This document shows, one piece after another, positions 27,586-38,100 of a DNA stretch of 64,000 nucleotides. The DNA comes from Cytophagales bacterium Alg240-R148. GTDB taxonomy: Bacteria; Bacteroidota; Bacteroidia; Cytophagales; Cyclobacteriaceae. The notes under the pieces are model-generated. The model made no database searches, was not told the origin of the DNA, and saw nothing but the letters and a program-made list of their open reading frames with translations. The translations under genes were made by a program, and so were the position numbers. Position 1 is the stretch's first letter, and each line of letters opens with the position of its first letter. Location of the stretch: assembly GCA_900537185.1 (NCBI GenBank), contig LS999831.1:356198-420197 (forward strand), in the 5' to 3' direction.

Positions 27586-30500
27586 CTATTTTTTAATTAT
27601 TCGATAGACATTATTTTCACCAGCTTCATTGATAATATTGAGCAAGTATATGCCTTTTTTCAAGTTGAACTGCTTCAAATCCAATTGGATAGCATTGGCA
27701 TCTACTGAACGTTTTTGGTTTACAACTTTCTGGCCATTGCTGTTAAACATTACCAATTGTACCGAACCTGTACCTCCTACTGCGTTAAGCTGAATGTTTA
27801 AAGCATCAGTAAATGGATTTGGATAAACCAAAGCATTGTTCACATCCACTATATTTTCGCGGTTATCCGCGCCTAGCTTACTGGAAGCCGCTACTTTCGA
27901 ACTTGCACTTTCAGGCAAACGAGCTGCTTGGATAATAAAACCATTGAGGTAGCCAAAATTTGAACCGGCTGAGGTAGCAATTCTAATTTCAACATCTCCA
28001 TTAATATCTGGAGTAATGTCTTTTAATTGAACTGTGTTGGTCGTATTGTAACTCGCATTTAATGTAACAGTTTGCCCGTTAACGGTGTAATCCGTATTTC
28101 TATTTCCACCACCATCTCTACTGGCAATGAAACTGATGTTGTATGAATGTACAAAGGACAATCCGGACAACTTGATAGTAGCAAATTGACCAGGATCCAA
28201 CCAATAAGAACTGTTTAATACCGCATCAGGCACAACACCAGAATTGTTTCCAGTATTCATTCCAAATGAATTATCCCCTTGGAATTCTTGTACCATGGTC
28301 ATGGATATATTGGTAGGGTTGCCTAAATCATCATTTAAACCATTTACAACATCACCTGTCACCATGTAGGTAACGATATTGTTCCATGGTGCTGGCGCGC
28401 CATCAAAATCATTCATATTTACAAATACTGCATACTCAAATGTGCTTGCAGAAGTCTCATTAGAATAAGGAGAATTAGAAACTCCAATTGCTCTTACTTT
28501 GTAAACATAAGTGGTATTGGATGTTAACCCAGTATCTTCATAACTTGTTGCATTAGCAGCCAAGGTGGTTAACAATTGGAAATTAGAATTATCTCCAACA
28601 GAACGCATCAATTCATATCCTGTTTCATTGTTGGCGTTGTCATCCCAATTCAATTCAATCGAACTTTGTGTTAATACGTCCGAAGTCAAATTGCTCGGTT
28701 GTATTGGTATACCGCTGTCTTCATATTCTTTTATGACCATGGCATTCAAGTAGAAATAAGCAGCAGAAGCAGATCTTCTAATTGCAACCGTGATTTCTCC
28801 TCCACTGGAAGATAAACCAACAAAATTGGCCGTATTGGAACTGTTATAAGCAGCGTTAACCGACTTTTCTACTCCGTTGATGTTGAAAATTGTTGTTCTA
28901 TCTCCATCTCCAGCTCTACTTGAGAAGAAATCCAAATCGTACAGCTTATTATTTTGTAAGCCACTAATTACCATTGTTCTATTCACATTGGTACTTTCCC
29001 AGAATGCTGTTTGCATCACATTGTCAGGGTATATCCCAGAATCATCCCCTGTAACAACACCAAGCGCATTGTCCCCTTTCCATGCCTCTACCATTCTTAT
29101 AGAATATCCAGCGTTGCTTCCATCTTCGTATAACAAACCAGAAACTGTCGCATTGGCATTAGGCGCAGCATTAAAATTATTCCATGGGGATGGTTCGTTA
29201 GATCCATTGTTGAAATTCACGTAAGTGATTAATACTTCCGTATTGGTAACGGTTACATCAAAGCTAGCAACAGTAGTTGCAATTGGTTGGTTGCTGCCAT
29301 CCAAATCTATTGCCCTCAAAGTAACTGGGAATGTTCCCAAATCATCAACACCAGGAGTTAAGGTGACACTTGCAAGGCCCGAGCCTGGAGCACCTGAAAC
29401 AAAAGCTGCAAATGCTGGCCCAGATTGTAGTTCGATATTTACTGCGTCTCCATCTTTGTCTGTTGCGGTAATATTTATTACTACATTGTTGCCTTGAATC
29501 ATTGCAACATTGTTCAAATCAACAAATGCAGCTGCATTGTTGTTGGTAATAGCTTCAATCGGTGCAGAGTAAGTATCTCCGTTGTCGTTAAAAGAAGCTA
29601 CTCTATAACTATAAGTGGAATGGCCTAGAGCGGTTGCATCGGAGTAAGATACAGCGTTGGCATCAATTGTTGCTACCAATTCTTCCGCTCCATTTAAAAT
29701 TGTTCTAAAAATTTTATATCCCGACTCATTGTAAGCAATGTCATCCCAGGTTAAATCTACATTGTTCTCGGCCGATACTGTAGCCATCAAATTTTCTGGT
29801 GCTGCTGGAGCCGTTCCATCCTGGTAGACAGATTCAATTACTACAGCATTCATATAAGAATAAGTTGCAGATGGCCCGTTGGTCACTGTTACTAAAATTT
29901 CTCCATTCACATCAGCAGATAAGCCATTAAGAACAGCCAAATTGCCAGTATTTTGTGTAGCATTCACGGATGCAGATGACCCTCCAGAAGCAAACGTTGT
30001 TGTTCTGTCTCCGTTTGAATTTCTACTAGCCATGAAGGATAAGTTGTACAAATACCCAGCGTTCAATCCAGATATTTTTACTTGTTGTGTGCTATTTGTA
30101 AACCAAACATAGGATTGCATTACAGCATTGGGATAAACTCCCGGTGTTTTACCACCTGTTGTGGAAGCACCACCCCAGTTAGACTCTAAGGATACCGCTA
30201 TGTCGGTTACAATATTGTCTTCATTTACCAAATTCGATAATGTAAACCCTGAAGCACCATCGGTTGTCATGGCATTGTTCCATGGACTAGCCGCAGGAGA
30301 ATTATTTCCAAAATTCACGTATACCAAATAGTTAGGATCAAAGTCTTGCACGTCGATGGTTAGTATTTCAGAATCAACCCCACCTTGACCATCTGAAACT
30401 TGTACTGTGATTTCAAATGTTCCAGCATCCGTCAAACCTGGCGCTACTGTTATTTCCAATTGGTCTGAACCATTTTCGGCATAAGTAACAAAAGATGGTT

Positions 30501-33500
30501 CGTTTTGTAAAGACCATGTTAAGTTATCTCCATTGCCATCTGTGGCAGATATTACCAATAGTCCATTTTCTCCTTCTTTCAAAGCAAGGTTGCTGAAAGG
30601 ATCCATTACTGGAGAATAATTAGAGTTTACTTCTAGGTTGAAATTTTCAACGGAAACACCACCAAAACCATCGATGGCTTCGATACTCAAATTATTGTAC
30701 ACCCCAACTGAACCAGCATCTGGTGTAATAATCAACTCCCCTTCTCCATCTCCGTAATCAAAAAATTCGGCAAAAGCAGGTAGGTTGTTTGAATTCAATG
30801 CCAGTGGGTCTCCGTCTGCATCTGTAACGGTAAGTACTATGTTCTTGTTTTCATCAAATCGAACAGTTAAATCGTCAATAGATGGTATAACTGGCAAAGA
30901 GTTAGTAGTTGCAACACTCAATTCGTTAGAATCGGCAGAGCTTCCACCGACATTTTTTGCCAATACTTTATAGAAATATTGGGTATGAGGAAATAACCCT
31001 TCATCTGTAAAAGAGGCGGTAGCACCGTTGGAAGCAGGTACTTCTGCTTGCAACACAAAGTTGCTCGCATCTCCAATAGAGCGGTATACTTCAAACCCTG
31101 TTTCATCAGAAGAATTGTCATCCCATTGCAAAGCAAGTGTCATGTTGGTTTGCTCCGTCGAAATTAAATTGCTCGGTGCAAGAGGAGCAGGTGGTAAATC
31201 AAAAGTTGTAGCAGCGTTGTGGCTTCCGCCGATAAGACTTGCTATTTGATCTCCTGAAAGGCCAGTATCAAATGCATAAATTGCATCCATCAATCCTTTG
31301 TAATATACCCCTTTAGTGCCAAAAGAATTCGACCCAGTGGTTTTACCTAGTTCAGAACTGTTGGTATGCCTAGATACTTTTGCATAACCCGTATCGGCAT
31401 TTTCATCTGCTAAAACGCCATTGATAAACAATTGGAAAAGCCCATTATCAAAAACCATGGCAACATGTGTCCAAACGTCCAGGGCAGCTGGAGCTGATAA
31501 ATTTCGCTGAGACCCACCTCCACCATTTCTAACAGAAGCCTCGACATTACCATTTTTTAACCTTATTGCAATACCATTGGTGGAACCGCCTTCATCGTAT
31601 AATACCGCTTCATTGGAAATATTATTTGGTTTGATCCAAAAGGCAACAGATCGTTCATAAAATTCATTAATAAAGAATGCATCCCCATTATTGTTCAATC
31701 GAGCATAGTCATTTGTTCCATCGAAACTTAAGGCATGGGAGCCTTCTTTACTATCTGTGCTAAACGTTAAGCCATTTCTCAACTGAAGTATCTGGCCTTC
31801 TCCTGAATCGTCCACAACATTGTTGTTCACATTCCAATTGGCCCTGGACAATAAGAAAGGCACCAAACCGGAAGATCCTGTACTTGATGTAGACTTTAAA
31901 GCATATTCATAAGAGGTTGAAGGATCCAAGCCTGTATCGCTATAACTTAATTGAGCAGCAGGTACTGTGTTGATAATAGAGAAATCTGTATCGCTAGCAC
32001 TCTTTCTGTATATTTCAACATTTTCTGCTGAAGCGTTGGGCAACACCCATGTCAAATCGATGTCTTGATAAGACACTGCGGTGGCCACAATGTTTTGTGG
32101 AGCAGCAGGAGGTGTTGGGTAAGTAAATTCTTCTGCAAAAGCTGAATTTGGAATCAGTTGCTTCGATATTGAATTGCTCTTCCATCGTACTTGCAAAGAA
32201 TTTCCAGAAACACTTTCAAAATAAATGACTCTTATAGAATGCAAACCTGCTGTCAAATTGATGGTACCATTTCTTTCTCCAGCACCATGGGTTCCATCGT
32301 AATTTACAACCACATTGGATTCTTGGATTCCATCAATGTACAACCTACTGCCGTCATCCGATTTCAAATAAAATGTATATTCTCCATCTTCTGGAATGTC
32401 AATCGTCCCATCAAATTTAAAACCAAAATGATCCGCAGATTCTGCTGGCGACAAACTAAAGTTAGGCAATGACCCCGTTTTTATAGGTGTCAATGCATCA
32501 AAGTTTGGTAAGTTGGTCCATTCTCCTTCATAGTACGAATAAAGCAATCCATTTTGAATGGCTGCACCCACTACTTGTTCTGAGGCAACCGATATATTAC
32601 CAGATTCATCCCTGGCTTTTACTGAAAATGCATGTACAGATTGGTTGGCTAAACCGTTAACAATGTAGGAAGTGTTTGGTGTTGCACCGAACTTCACCCC
32701 ATCCAAATAAACATCGTATCCAAATACTGCCACATTGTCTATGGATGCATCCCATTGTACTGTTACAGTAGTAGAAGTAGAATGCATCACGCGCACATTG
32801 CCTGGAGCAGTAGGTGCTTGTTCATCCAATTCAGAAACTGCTACAATTTCTTCCGAAACTGCCGCCGCTGCCGTTCCATTGATAGCTCGTGCTATGTAAT
32901 AATAAGTAGAATTTGGTTCTAAGCCGGTATCTTCAAAAGAATCAGCATCCTGATTAGCAATACCAACCATTTGGTAAGGTCCACCCGTGGTTTCAGACCG
33001 CAGTAATTCAAATGCGGTTTCATTAAAACCAGGTGTTGGGTTTTGGTCCCAAGTTAAAACTATACTCGTTTGAGAAGAAGCCGTTCCTTTAAAATTCGAT
33101 AAATTATCAGGAGCATCAGGCCCATTGGCATTCACAACAGTGAAAGCATCGGAATAGACACTGCTACAACCACCAAACTCAGCAACCGAAGCAATATAAT
33201 CTCCTGGAGTTGAGGTCGTAAATATTCTCTCTGTTCCCAGTACTGTTTCAGAACCAACTTGTTTCCATACATAGCTGGCATAACCCTCTGGCAACATCAA
33301 CTCTACCGATGAACTGCCATCAGCAGATGGAATAACATGGGATTGTAACCCATTCACTTGGATTGGTGGCGTAATGGTCGTTTCCTTTTCGCCTATTTCA
33401 ATAGGATCAGACCAGTCTGTCCAAACCGCACCCCTTCTAAAACGGGCTGTATAGGAACCAAAAGAAGTTGCGGTATAATTGTTACTAGTAGCTCCAGCAA

Positions 33501-34458
33501 TTAAAACACCATCTTTTCTCCATTCATAGCCAGAAAAGCCGCCTGTAAAACCCATCTTTATGTTAACAGGATCTCCAGGACATACCTTAGTGAAACCTCC
33601 AAAAACATGTAAATCATTCTTTTTCTTCTCTAAAAACCAAGAATAAAAATCACTGCGCTTGTAGACAGGATTCCAGGTAGAGTGTCCGTTGGTTGGATAG
33701 TAAAGGTATTCCATATTGCCGCCATTGGCTTCGTACAGCTCTACTAAATCATCCGCTTTATCTGGTGTAGGGTTTTTGTCCAAGCCACCTTGTGCCAATC
33801 GAACCGGAACGTGTATTGCGTTCTGGCTAAAAAAACTACCACTAGCTCCAGAAATAGACAAAGTAGCAGCCCAAATCTCTGGTCTGTCTCTTGTAAATTC
33901 CCATGTCATGGTGGCTCCTCTAGATCTACCAGAAGCATACACTCTGTTTTGGTCAATGTTCAATTCTGCAATCAAACCATTTACCAAAGAAGCTATTTTA
34001 TCTGCCGATATATATTGCAACTCGGTTTGCCAAAATACAACGAAACCTGGAAAATCATCCGAAGCAACTGCATTGGCTAATCGTTGTCCAATATCATTTT
34101 TCTTTTTAAGCTGTACTGTGTTGTCCATTCCACGACCACCAGCACCCATGGAATACACCATCAATGGATATTCTTTGGTAGGGTCATCGTAAGACCATGT
34201 ATCATTTTCAGAATTATAATGGACTCCATTTGGAGGCACAATTCTAAACTGAGTTCCCTGGTAAATGAATGGCAAATAAGGTGAAGTGTCCCATCCCTGG
34301 TTTTTATCTTCGTAACCCCAAGGACTAATCTCGTTGTACGGAGGGGTTTCTGTTGGGAAAGGAACGGATTGGGCGAATAAATGCCCTGATGTGGTGAGTA
34401 ACAGCAGCACCAATACGATGCTTTTTACTCGTGCGAAATTAGGCCAACTACATTTCAT
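27586..34458 (-). CDS. Giant T9SS type A protein: esterase, PA14, LamG and FN3 modules (2290 aa)
   Basis: A 2290-residue exported protein, signal about 1-29. Rough domain order: esterase/PHB-depolymerase-like hydrolase (40-285; nucleophile SGRSRGATM, His in NGHSTWN), Ig-like segments (285-450), FN3 domains (455-640), a PA14 domain (640-785, GLLYSYYEGEWTNLP and LKSDDGSRLYIDG), an FN3 (790-885), a LamG/concanavalin-like domain (885-1085), an FN3 and cadherin-like region (1095-1370), then three copies of a roughly 170-residue PWNN module (about 1374, 1744 and 2009) separated by FN3 and Ig-like domains. The end is a type A sorting domain (VYPNPFTDALNIQLN ... GIYLLNIINEAG). It is a close paralogue of the next gene upstream, which lacks the LamG domain. 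Probably a surface carbohydrate esterase. Confidence 0.88.
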   Translation of the reverse strand: MKCSWPNFARVKSIVLVLLLLTTSGHLFAQSVPFPTETPPYNEISPWGYEDKNQGWDTSPYLPFIYQGTQFRIVPPNGVHYNSENDTWSYDDPTKEYPLMVYSMGAGGRGMDNTVQLKKKNDIGQRLANAVASDDFPGFVVFWQTELQYISADKIASLVNGLIAELNIDQNRVYASGRSRGATMTWEFTRDRPEIWAATLSISGASGSFFSQNAIHVPVRLAQGGLDKNPTPDKADDLVELYEANGGNMEYLYYPTNGHSTWNPVYKRSDFYSWFLEKKKNDLHVFGGFTKVCPGDPVNIKMGFTGGFSGYEWRKDGVLIAGATSNNYTATSFGSYTARFRRGAVWTDWSDPIEIGEKETTITPPIQVNGLQSHVIPSADGSSSVELMLPEGYASYVWKQVGSETVLGTERIFTTSTPGDYIASVAEFGGCSSVYSDAFTVVNANGPDAPDNLSNFKGTASSQTSIVLTWDQNPTPGFNETAFELLRSETTGGPYQMVGIANQDADSFEDTGLEPNSTYYYIARAINGTAAAAVSEEIVAVSELDEQAPTAPGNVRVMHSTSTTVTVQWDASIDNVAVFGYDVYLDGVKFGATPNTSYIVNGLANQSVHAFSVKARDESGNISVASEQVVGAAIQNGLLYSYYEGEWTNLPNFDALTPIKTGSLPNFSLSPAESADHFGFKFDGTIDIPEDGEYTFYLKSDDGSRLYIDGIQESNVVVNYDGTHGAGERNGTINLTAGLHSIRVIYFESVSGNSLQVRWKSNSISKQLIPNSAFAEEFTYPTPPAAPQNIVATAVSYQDIDLTWVLPNASAENVEIYRKSASDTDFSIINTVPAAQLSYSDTGLDPSTSYEYALKSTSSTGSSGLVPFLLSRANWNVNNNVVDDSGEGQILQLRNGLTFSTDSKEGSHALSFDGTNDYARLNNNGDAFFINEFYERSVAFWIKPNNISNEAVLYDEGGSTNGIAIRLKNGNVEASVRNGGGGSQRNLSAPAALDVWTHVAMVFDNGLFQLFINGVLADENADTGYAKVSRHTNSSELGKTTGSNSFGTKGVYYKGLMDAIYAFDTGLSGDQIASLIGGSHNAATTFDLPPAPLAPSNLISTEQTNMTLALQWDDNSSDETGFEVYRSIGDASNFVLQAEVPASNGATASFTDEGLFPHTQYFYKVLAKNVGGSSADSNELSVATTNSLPVIPSIDDLTVRFDENKNIVLTVTDADGDPLALNSNNLPAFAEFFDYGDGEGELIITPDAGSVGVYNNLSIEAIDGFGGVSVENFNLEVNSNYSPVMDPFSNLALKEGENGLLVISATDGNGDNLTWSLQNEPSFVTYAENGSDQLEITVAPGLTDAGTFEITVQVSDGQGGVDSEILTIDVQDFDPNYLVYVNFGNNSPAASPWNNAMTTDGASGFTLSNLVNEDNIVTDIAVSLESNWGGASTTGGKTPGVYPNAVMQSYVWFTNSTQQVKISGLNAGYLYNLSFMASRNSNGDRTTTFASGGSSASVNATQNTGNLAVLNGLSADVNGEILVTVTNGPSATYSYMNAVVIESVYQDGTAPAAPENLMATVSAENNVDLTWDDIAYNESGYKIFRTILNGAEELVATIDANAVSYSDATALGHSTYSYRVASFNDNGDTYSAPIEAITNNNAAAFVDLNNVAMIQGNNVVINITATDKDGDAVNIELQSGPAFAAFVSGAPGSGLASVTLTPGVDDLGTFPVTLRAIDLDGSNQPIATTVASFDVTVTNTEVLITYVNFNNGSNEPSPWNNFNAAPNANATVSGLLYEDGSNAGYSIRMVEAWKGDNALGVVTGDDSGIYPDNVMQTAFWESTNVNRTMVISGLQNNKLYDLDFFSSRAGDGDRTTIFNINGVEKSVNAAYNSSNTANFVGLSSSGGEITVAIRRSASAAYFYLNAMVIKEYEDSGIPIQPSNLTSDVLTQSSIELNWDDNANNETGYELMRSVGDNSNFQLLTTLAANATSYEDTGLTSNTTYVYKVRAIGVSNSPYSNETSASTFEYAVFVNMNDFDGAPAPWNNIVTYMVTGDVVNGLNDDLGNPTNISMTMVQEFQGDNSFGMNTGNNSGVVPDAVLNSSYWLDPGQFATIKLSGLSFVHSYNISFIASRDGGGNRNTDYTVNGQTVTLNASYNTTNTVQLKDITPDINGDVEIRIATSAGSNFGYLNGFIIQAARLPESASSKVAASSKLGADNRENIVDVNNALVYPNPFTDALNIQLNAVGGTGSVQLVMFNSNGQKVVNQKRSVDANAIQLDLKQFNLKKGIYLLNIINEAGENNVYRIIKK

Positions 34459-34719
34459 AACATAAGTTTTTTAATAAACTTTCTGTCTTTTCGTCCCCCT
34501 TTTCGACCCTCACACAACAGACAATTTATTACATAAATACCTTTTTAGATTTTTTATCAACGTAAATATCGCTAATTGCCTACGCATAACCAAACTATAA
34601 CATAAATAATTTTACATAAAATCCTTCATTTAATTATATTCTATTTAATATTGAGCGTTCACAAAAACAGCAATTAATAGGATTATTATCATATTTTACG
34701 TAGTTATTCAATAAATATA

Positions 34720-34756
34720 GCGTATTACTTCACTTTTTTTATATAAAGTAATACGC
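34720..34756. repeat. Perfect 11-base inverted repeat with a 15-base loop
   Basis: GCGTATTACTT at 34720-34730 and AAGTAATACGC at 34746-34756 are exact inverse complements, separated by a T-rich loop. It lies 262 bases upstream of the 2290-residue gene and about 310 bases beyond the terminator of the other giant. It could be a regulatory hairpin or operator. No T-run follows the stem, so it is not a standard terminator. Confidence 0.55.
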
Positions 34757-35065
34757 ATCTATTGGTGCGCACCTCACAAGGGCAACTTGTTTGCTGCTAT
34801 TAAGAATCTTGCAAAACATGGTAGTGCTAATCAGATGATTTAATTCACAATTTATTAATAAATGTTAATAATCATGTCAAACATTACATCATAACCACCA
34901 GTTTCTTACCCTTAACTCTAACTAGGCGCTTCCATTCATTGGAACTGCCAATTGAAATTGGTTGAAAAAAACTGTTGGTGGTTCTCTTTAGATCAATGAC
35001 CTGAGTGTTCTATAGTATCTACACTGTAATTGCAACAATGGTAGTCTGGAGCAAATTGTGGGCAC

Positions 35066-35099
35066 AAAAAAAGGGGAAGCGTTACCACTTCCCCTTTTT
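35066..35099 (-). terminator. Rho-independent terminator after the 2086-residue giant gene
   Basis: On the minus strand a 12-base stem, AAAAAGGGGAAG with its complement CTTCCCCTTTTT, closes an 8-base loop, and the T-run continues to 35066. It lies 17 bases after the stop codon at 35116. The flanking A and T runs make it potentially bidirectional. Confidence 0.9.
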
Positions 35100-35115
35100 C
35101 AATGTTAATGAATTT

Positions 35116-38100
35116 CTATTTTTTTAGTACTCTAAGCAGCTTTTGCTCTCCAGTACTGTATTGCATGTTCAGGATGTAGATGCCTTTGTTTATATCCAAT
35201 GCATTTAAGTCCAATTCAACCTTGTTCATTTGGCCTTTACTCAGAACAAACTCATGGCTGTATACTTTAACACCTTTCGTATCCAACATTTCCACCACAA
35301 CACTTCTACTCTGGTTGTCAGAAAGTGTGTTAATTGTTAGTGACTCTGTAAATGGATTAGGATATACCGAAATGCTATTCGTCATTTCTTCCGATGCAGA
35401 ACCAGCAAGTGCTTCAGATCCGCCAATTTTACTCTGCGCATTGGCTGTTTTGGTAGCCTGAATAATCAAAGCGTTCAAATAACCGTAAGATGCACCCGTA
35501 GCCGTACTAATAGTGATGTCTACACTTCCGTTGATGTCTGGCGTGATGCCTTTCAACTGCACTATTTCTGAAGTATTATAAGCAGCATTGGAAGAAACGG
35601 TTTGCCCATTTACAGTGTAATCTGTAGTTCTGTTTCCACCACCATCTCGGCTTGCAAAGAATCCAAAGTTGTAAGTGTGCAAGAAGGACAATCCAGTTAC
35701 ACGGATAATTGCAGACTGACCTGGATCCAACCAATAAGATCCTTCCATTACTGCATCCGGTACAACACCGGAATCTGCTCCGGTATTGACTCCACTAGGA
35801 TTGTCTCCAGTGAATTCCTGAATCATGGTAATTCCTAGGTTGGTCAAACTATTTTGATCGTCTTTTAAGTTGTTAACTGAAACACCAGTATTCATATAAT
35901 TGCTAATGTTATTCCATGGTGCTGGTGCTCCATTAAAGTCATTGAAGTTGACCGACACCGCATATTCGTAGGTACTCGCTGACGATTCGTCTGAATAAGC
36001 AGAATTACCATTGGCAGATTGCGCTCTGACTTTGTAGAAATAAGTAGAGTTGGTAGCCAAATTCGAATCTGTATAAGTTACTGAGTTGCTACCCACATTT
36101 GCTAACAAAGCGTAGTTCGTATTATCGTCCTCTGACCTGAAAATTTGGTACCCTGTTTCATTCGAAGCATTGTCGTTCCAAGTCAACTTAATTGCACTCT
36201 GTGAAATTACCTCTGTTACAAGACTACCCGGTGCATTTGGCAACCCATCGTCTTCGTATTCTTTAATCTCCATGGCATTTAAATATCCATAGCTGGCTGT
36301 CGCTCCTTTTTTCACAGCAACTGTGATTTGGCCTCCAACGGATTGCAACCCAACAAACGACGCAGTATTGCTGCTGTTGTACGCTGCATTCACCGATCTT
36401 TCAACACCATTGATGGTGAATACTGTTGTTCTGTCTCCACTTCCATCTCTGCTTGATGTAAAATCAAAATCATACAATAAGTTATCATCTAAACCGGAGA
36501 TAGTCATTCCTTTTGAATTGGAAGTGCTTTCCCAATAAGCGCTCTGTAACACATTGTCAGGATATACACCTGAATCGTTTCCAGTTACAACACCCAAAGT
36601 ATTGGATCCTTGCCATGTATCGTTCAAGGTTACCGCTATTCCAGAATTAGCTCCTGATTGATCCAATAACCCTGAGGCCACTAAACCTGCATTTGGAACG
36701 CCATTCATATTGTTCCATGGGCTTGCTTCATTGCTTCCGTTATTGAAGTTTAATTTGATAGAAGTAACTTCTGTTGCAGTTACTGTAACATCAAAACTTA
36801 CTTGAGTAGCTCCGAAGAACCCTCCTTGACCATCTTGGTCTTTAGCTTCTATAACAATCGTATGAACACCTACATCTGCTAATACTGGGTTCAACTCAAA
36901 AGACCCTGTGCCATTAGACACACCACCTGTAAATACTGCAAAACTAGGCGCATTAATTACTTCTATGGTCATCAAGTCGTTGTCGCCATCGTTGGCTGTT
37001 ACACCAATCGAAGATGAAACTCCCTGTAACACAGATGCATTAGGAATTACATCAAATACTGGTAGGTTGTTATCTACCACTATTCCTGCTAAAGAATTGC
37101 TTGCCTGACCATTGTCATTGGAAGCCTCTATTCTATAAGCATAAGTAGTATGGCCTGCTGGTGCATCTACGAAAGCAGTAGAATTGGCATTTAAATTAGA
37201 AACCAATACCTCGTTACCACCGTCTTCTGTTCTATAGACATTGTAAGCCGATTCGTTATAAGCAACGTCCGTCCAGCTCAATTCCACTTCATTATTGGAA
37301 TTCACTATCGCGGCTACATTGCTTGGTGCTGCAGGTGCTGAACCATCGTTGTAAACAGCTTCTACCACCATCGCATTTAAATATCCATAACTTGCGCCTA
37401 CACCGTTGCCGACTGTAACCACTACTTCTCCTCCAACCGTTGGACTAACTCCATTGAGTACAGCCAGCTGATTGGTATTTTGTGTGGCGTTGATCGACTG
37501 CGTTACACCGTTAATAGTATAAGTAGTAGTACGATCTCCGTTGCTATTTCTACTCGCTAAGAAAGAGAAGTTGTACGTGTTATTTGGATCCAACCCTGTT
37601 ACTCTCATTGTTTGAGTTGAGTTGTTCATCCAAAAATAAGAATTCATAACATTGTTGGGATAAATTCCTGGTGATTTCCCACCTGTATCACTCGCGCCAC
37701 CCCAATTGGACTCTAGTGTTACACCAATATTGGTAGTTACACCGTTGTTGTTGACCAAACTTCCATAAACATTTCCATTTACTGGAGTTGCAGTAAGGGC
37801 GTTGTTCCATGGGCTTCCTTCGGCAGCTGTACTTCCAAAGTTAACGAACACTAAGAAATTCGGATCAAAGTCTTCTACCTCTATGTTGATAAGCCTAACA
37901 TCTTGTCCGCCTTTGCCGTCATTCACTTTTGCAGTAAACTGATAACTTCCAGCATCGGTCAAGCCTGGAGCAATACTCAATTCTAAATTCCCTGACCCAT
38001 TCACTATGTAAGAAACAAAGCTAGGGTTATTGGACACATCCCAAGTCAAAGGATCTGTATTTTGATCGGTTGCAGTAAGCACCAGGTCTGTAGATTCTGA

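Larger units (their letters stand above)
34459..35115. other. Intergenic region between the two giant paralogues, 657 bases
   Basis: Very AT-rich, with no gene I can support. It holds the terminator of the upstream paralogue (35066-35099), a separate 11-base inverted repeat (34720-34756), and presumably the promoter of the 2290-residue gene. No exact reverse-strand TAnnTTTG box was found near 34459. Confidence 0.6.
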
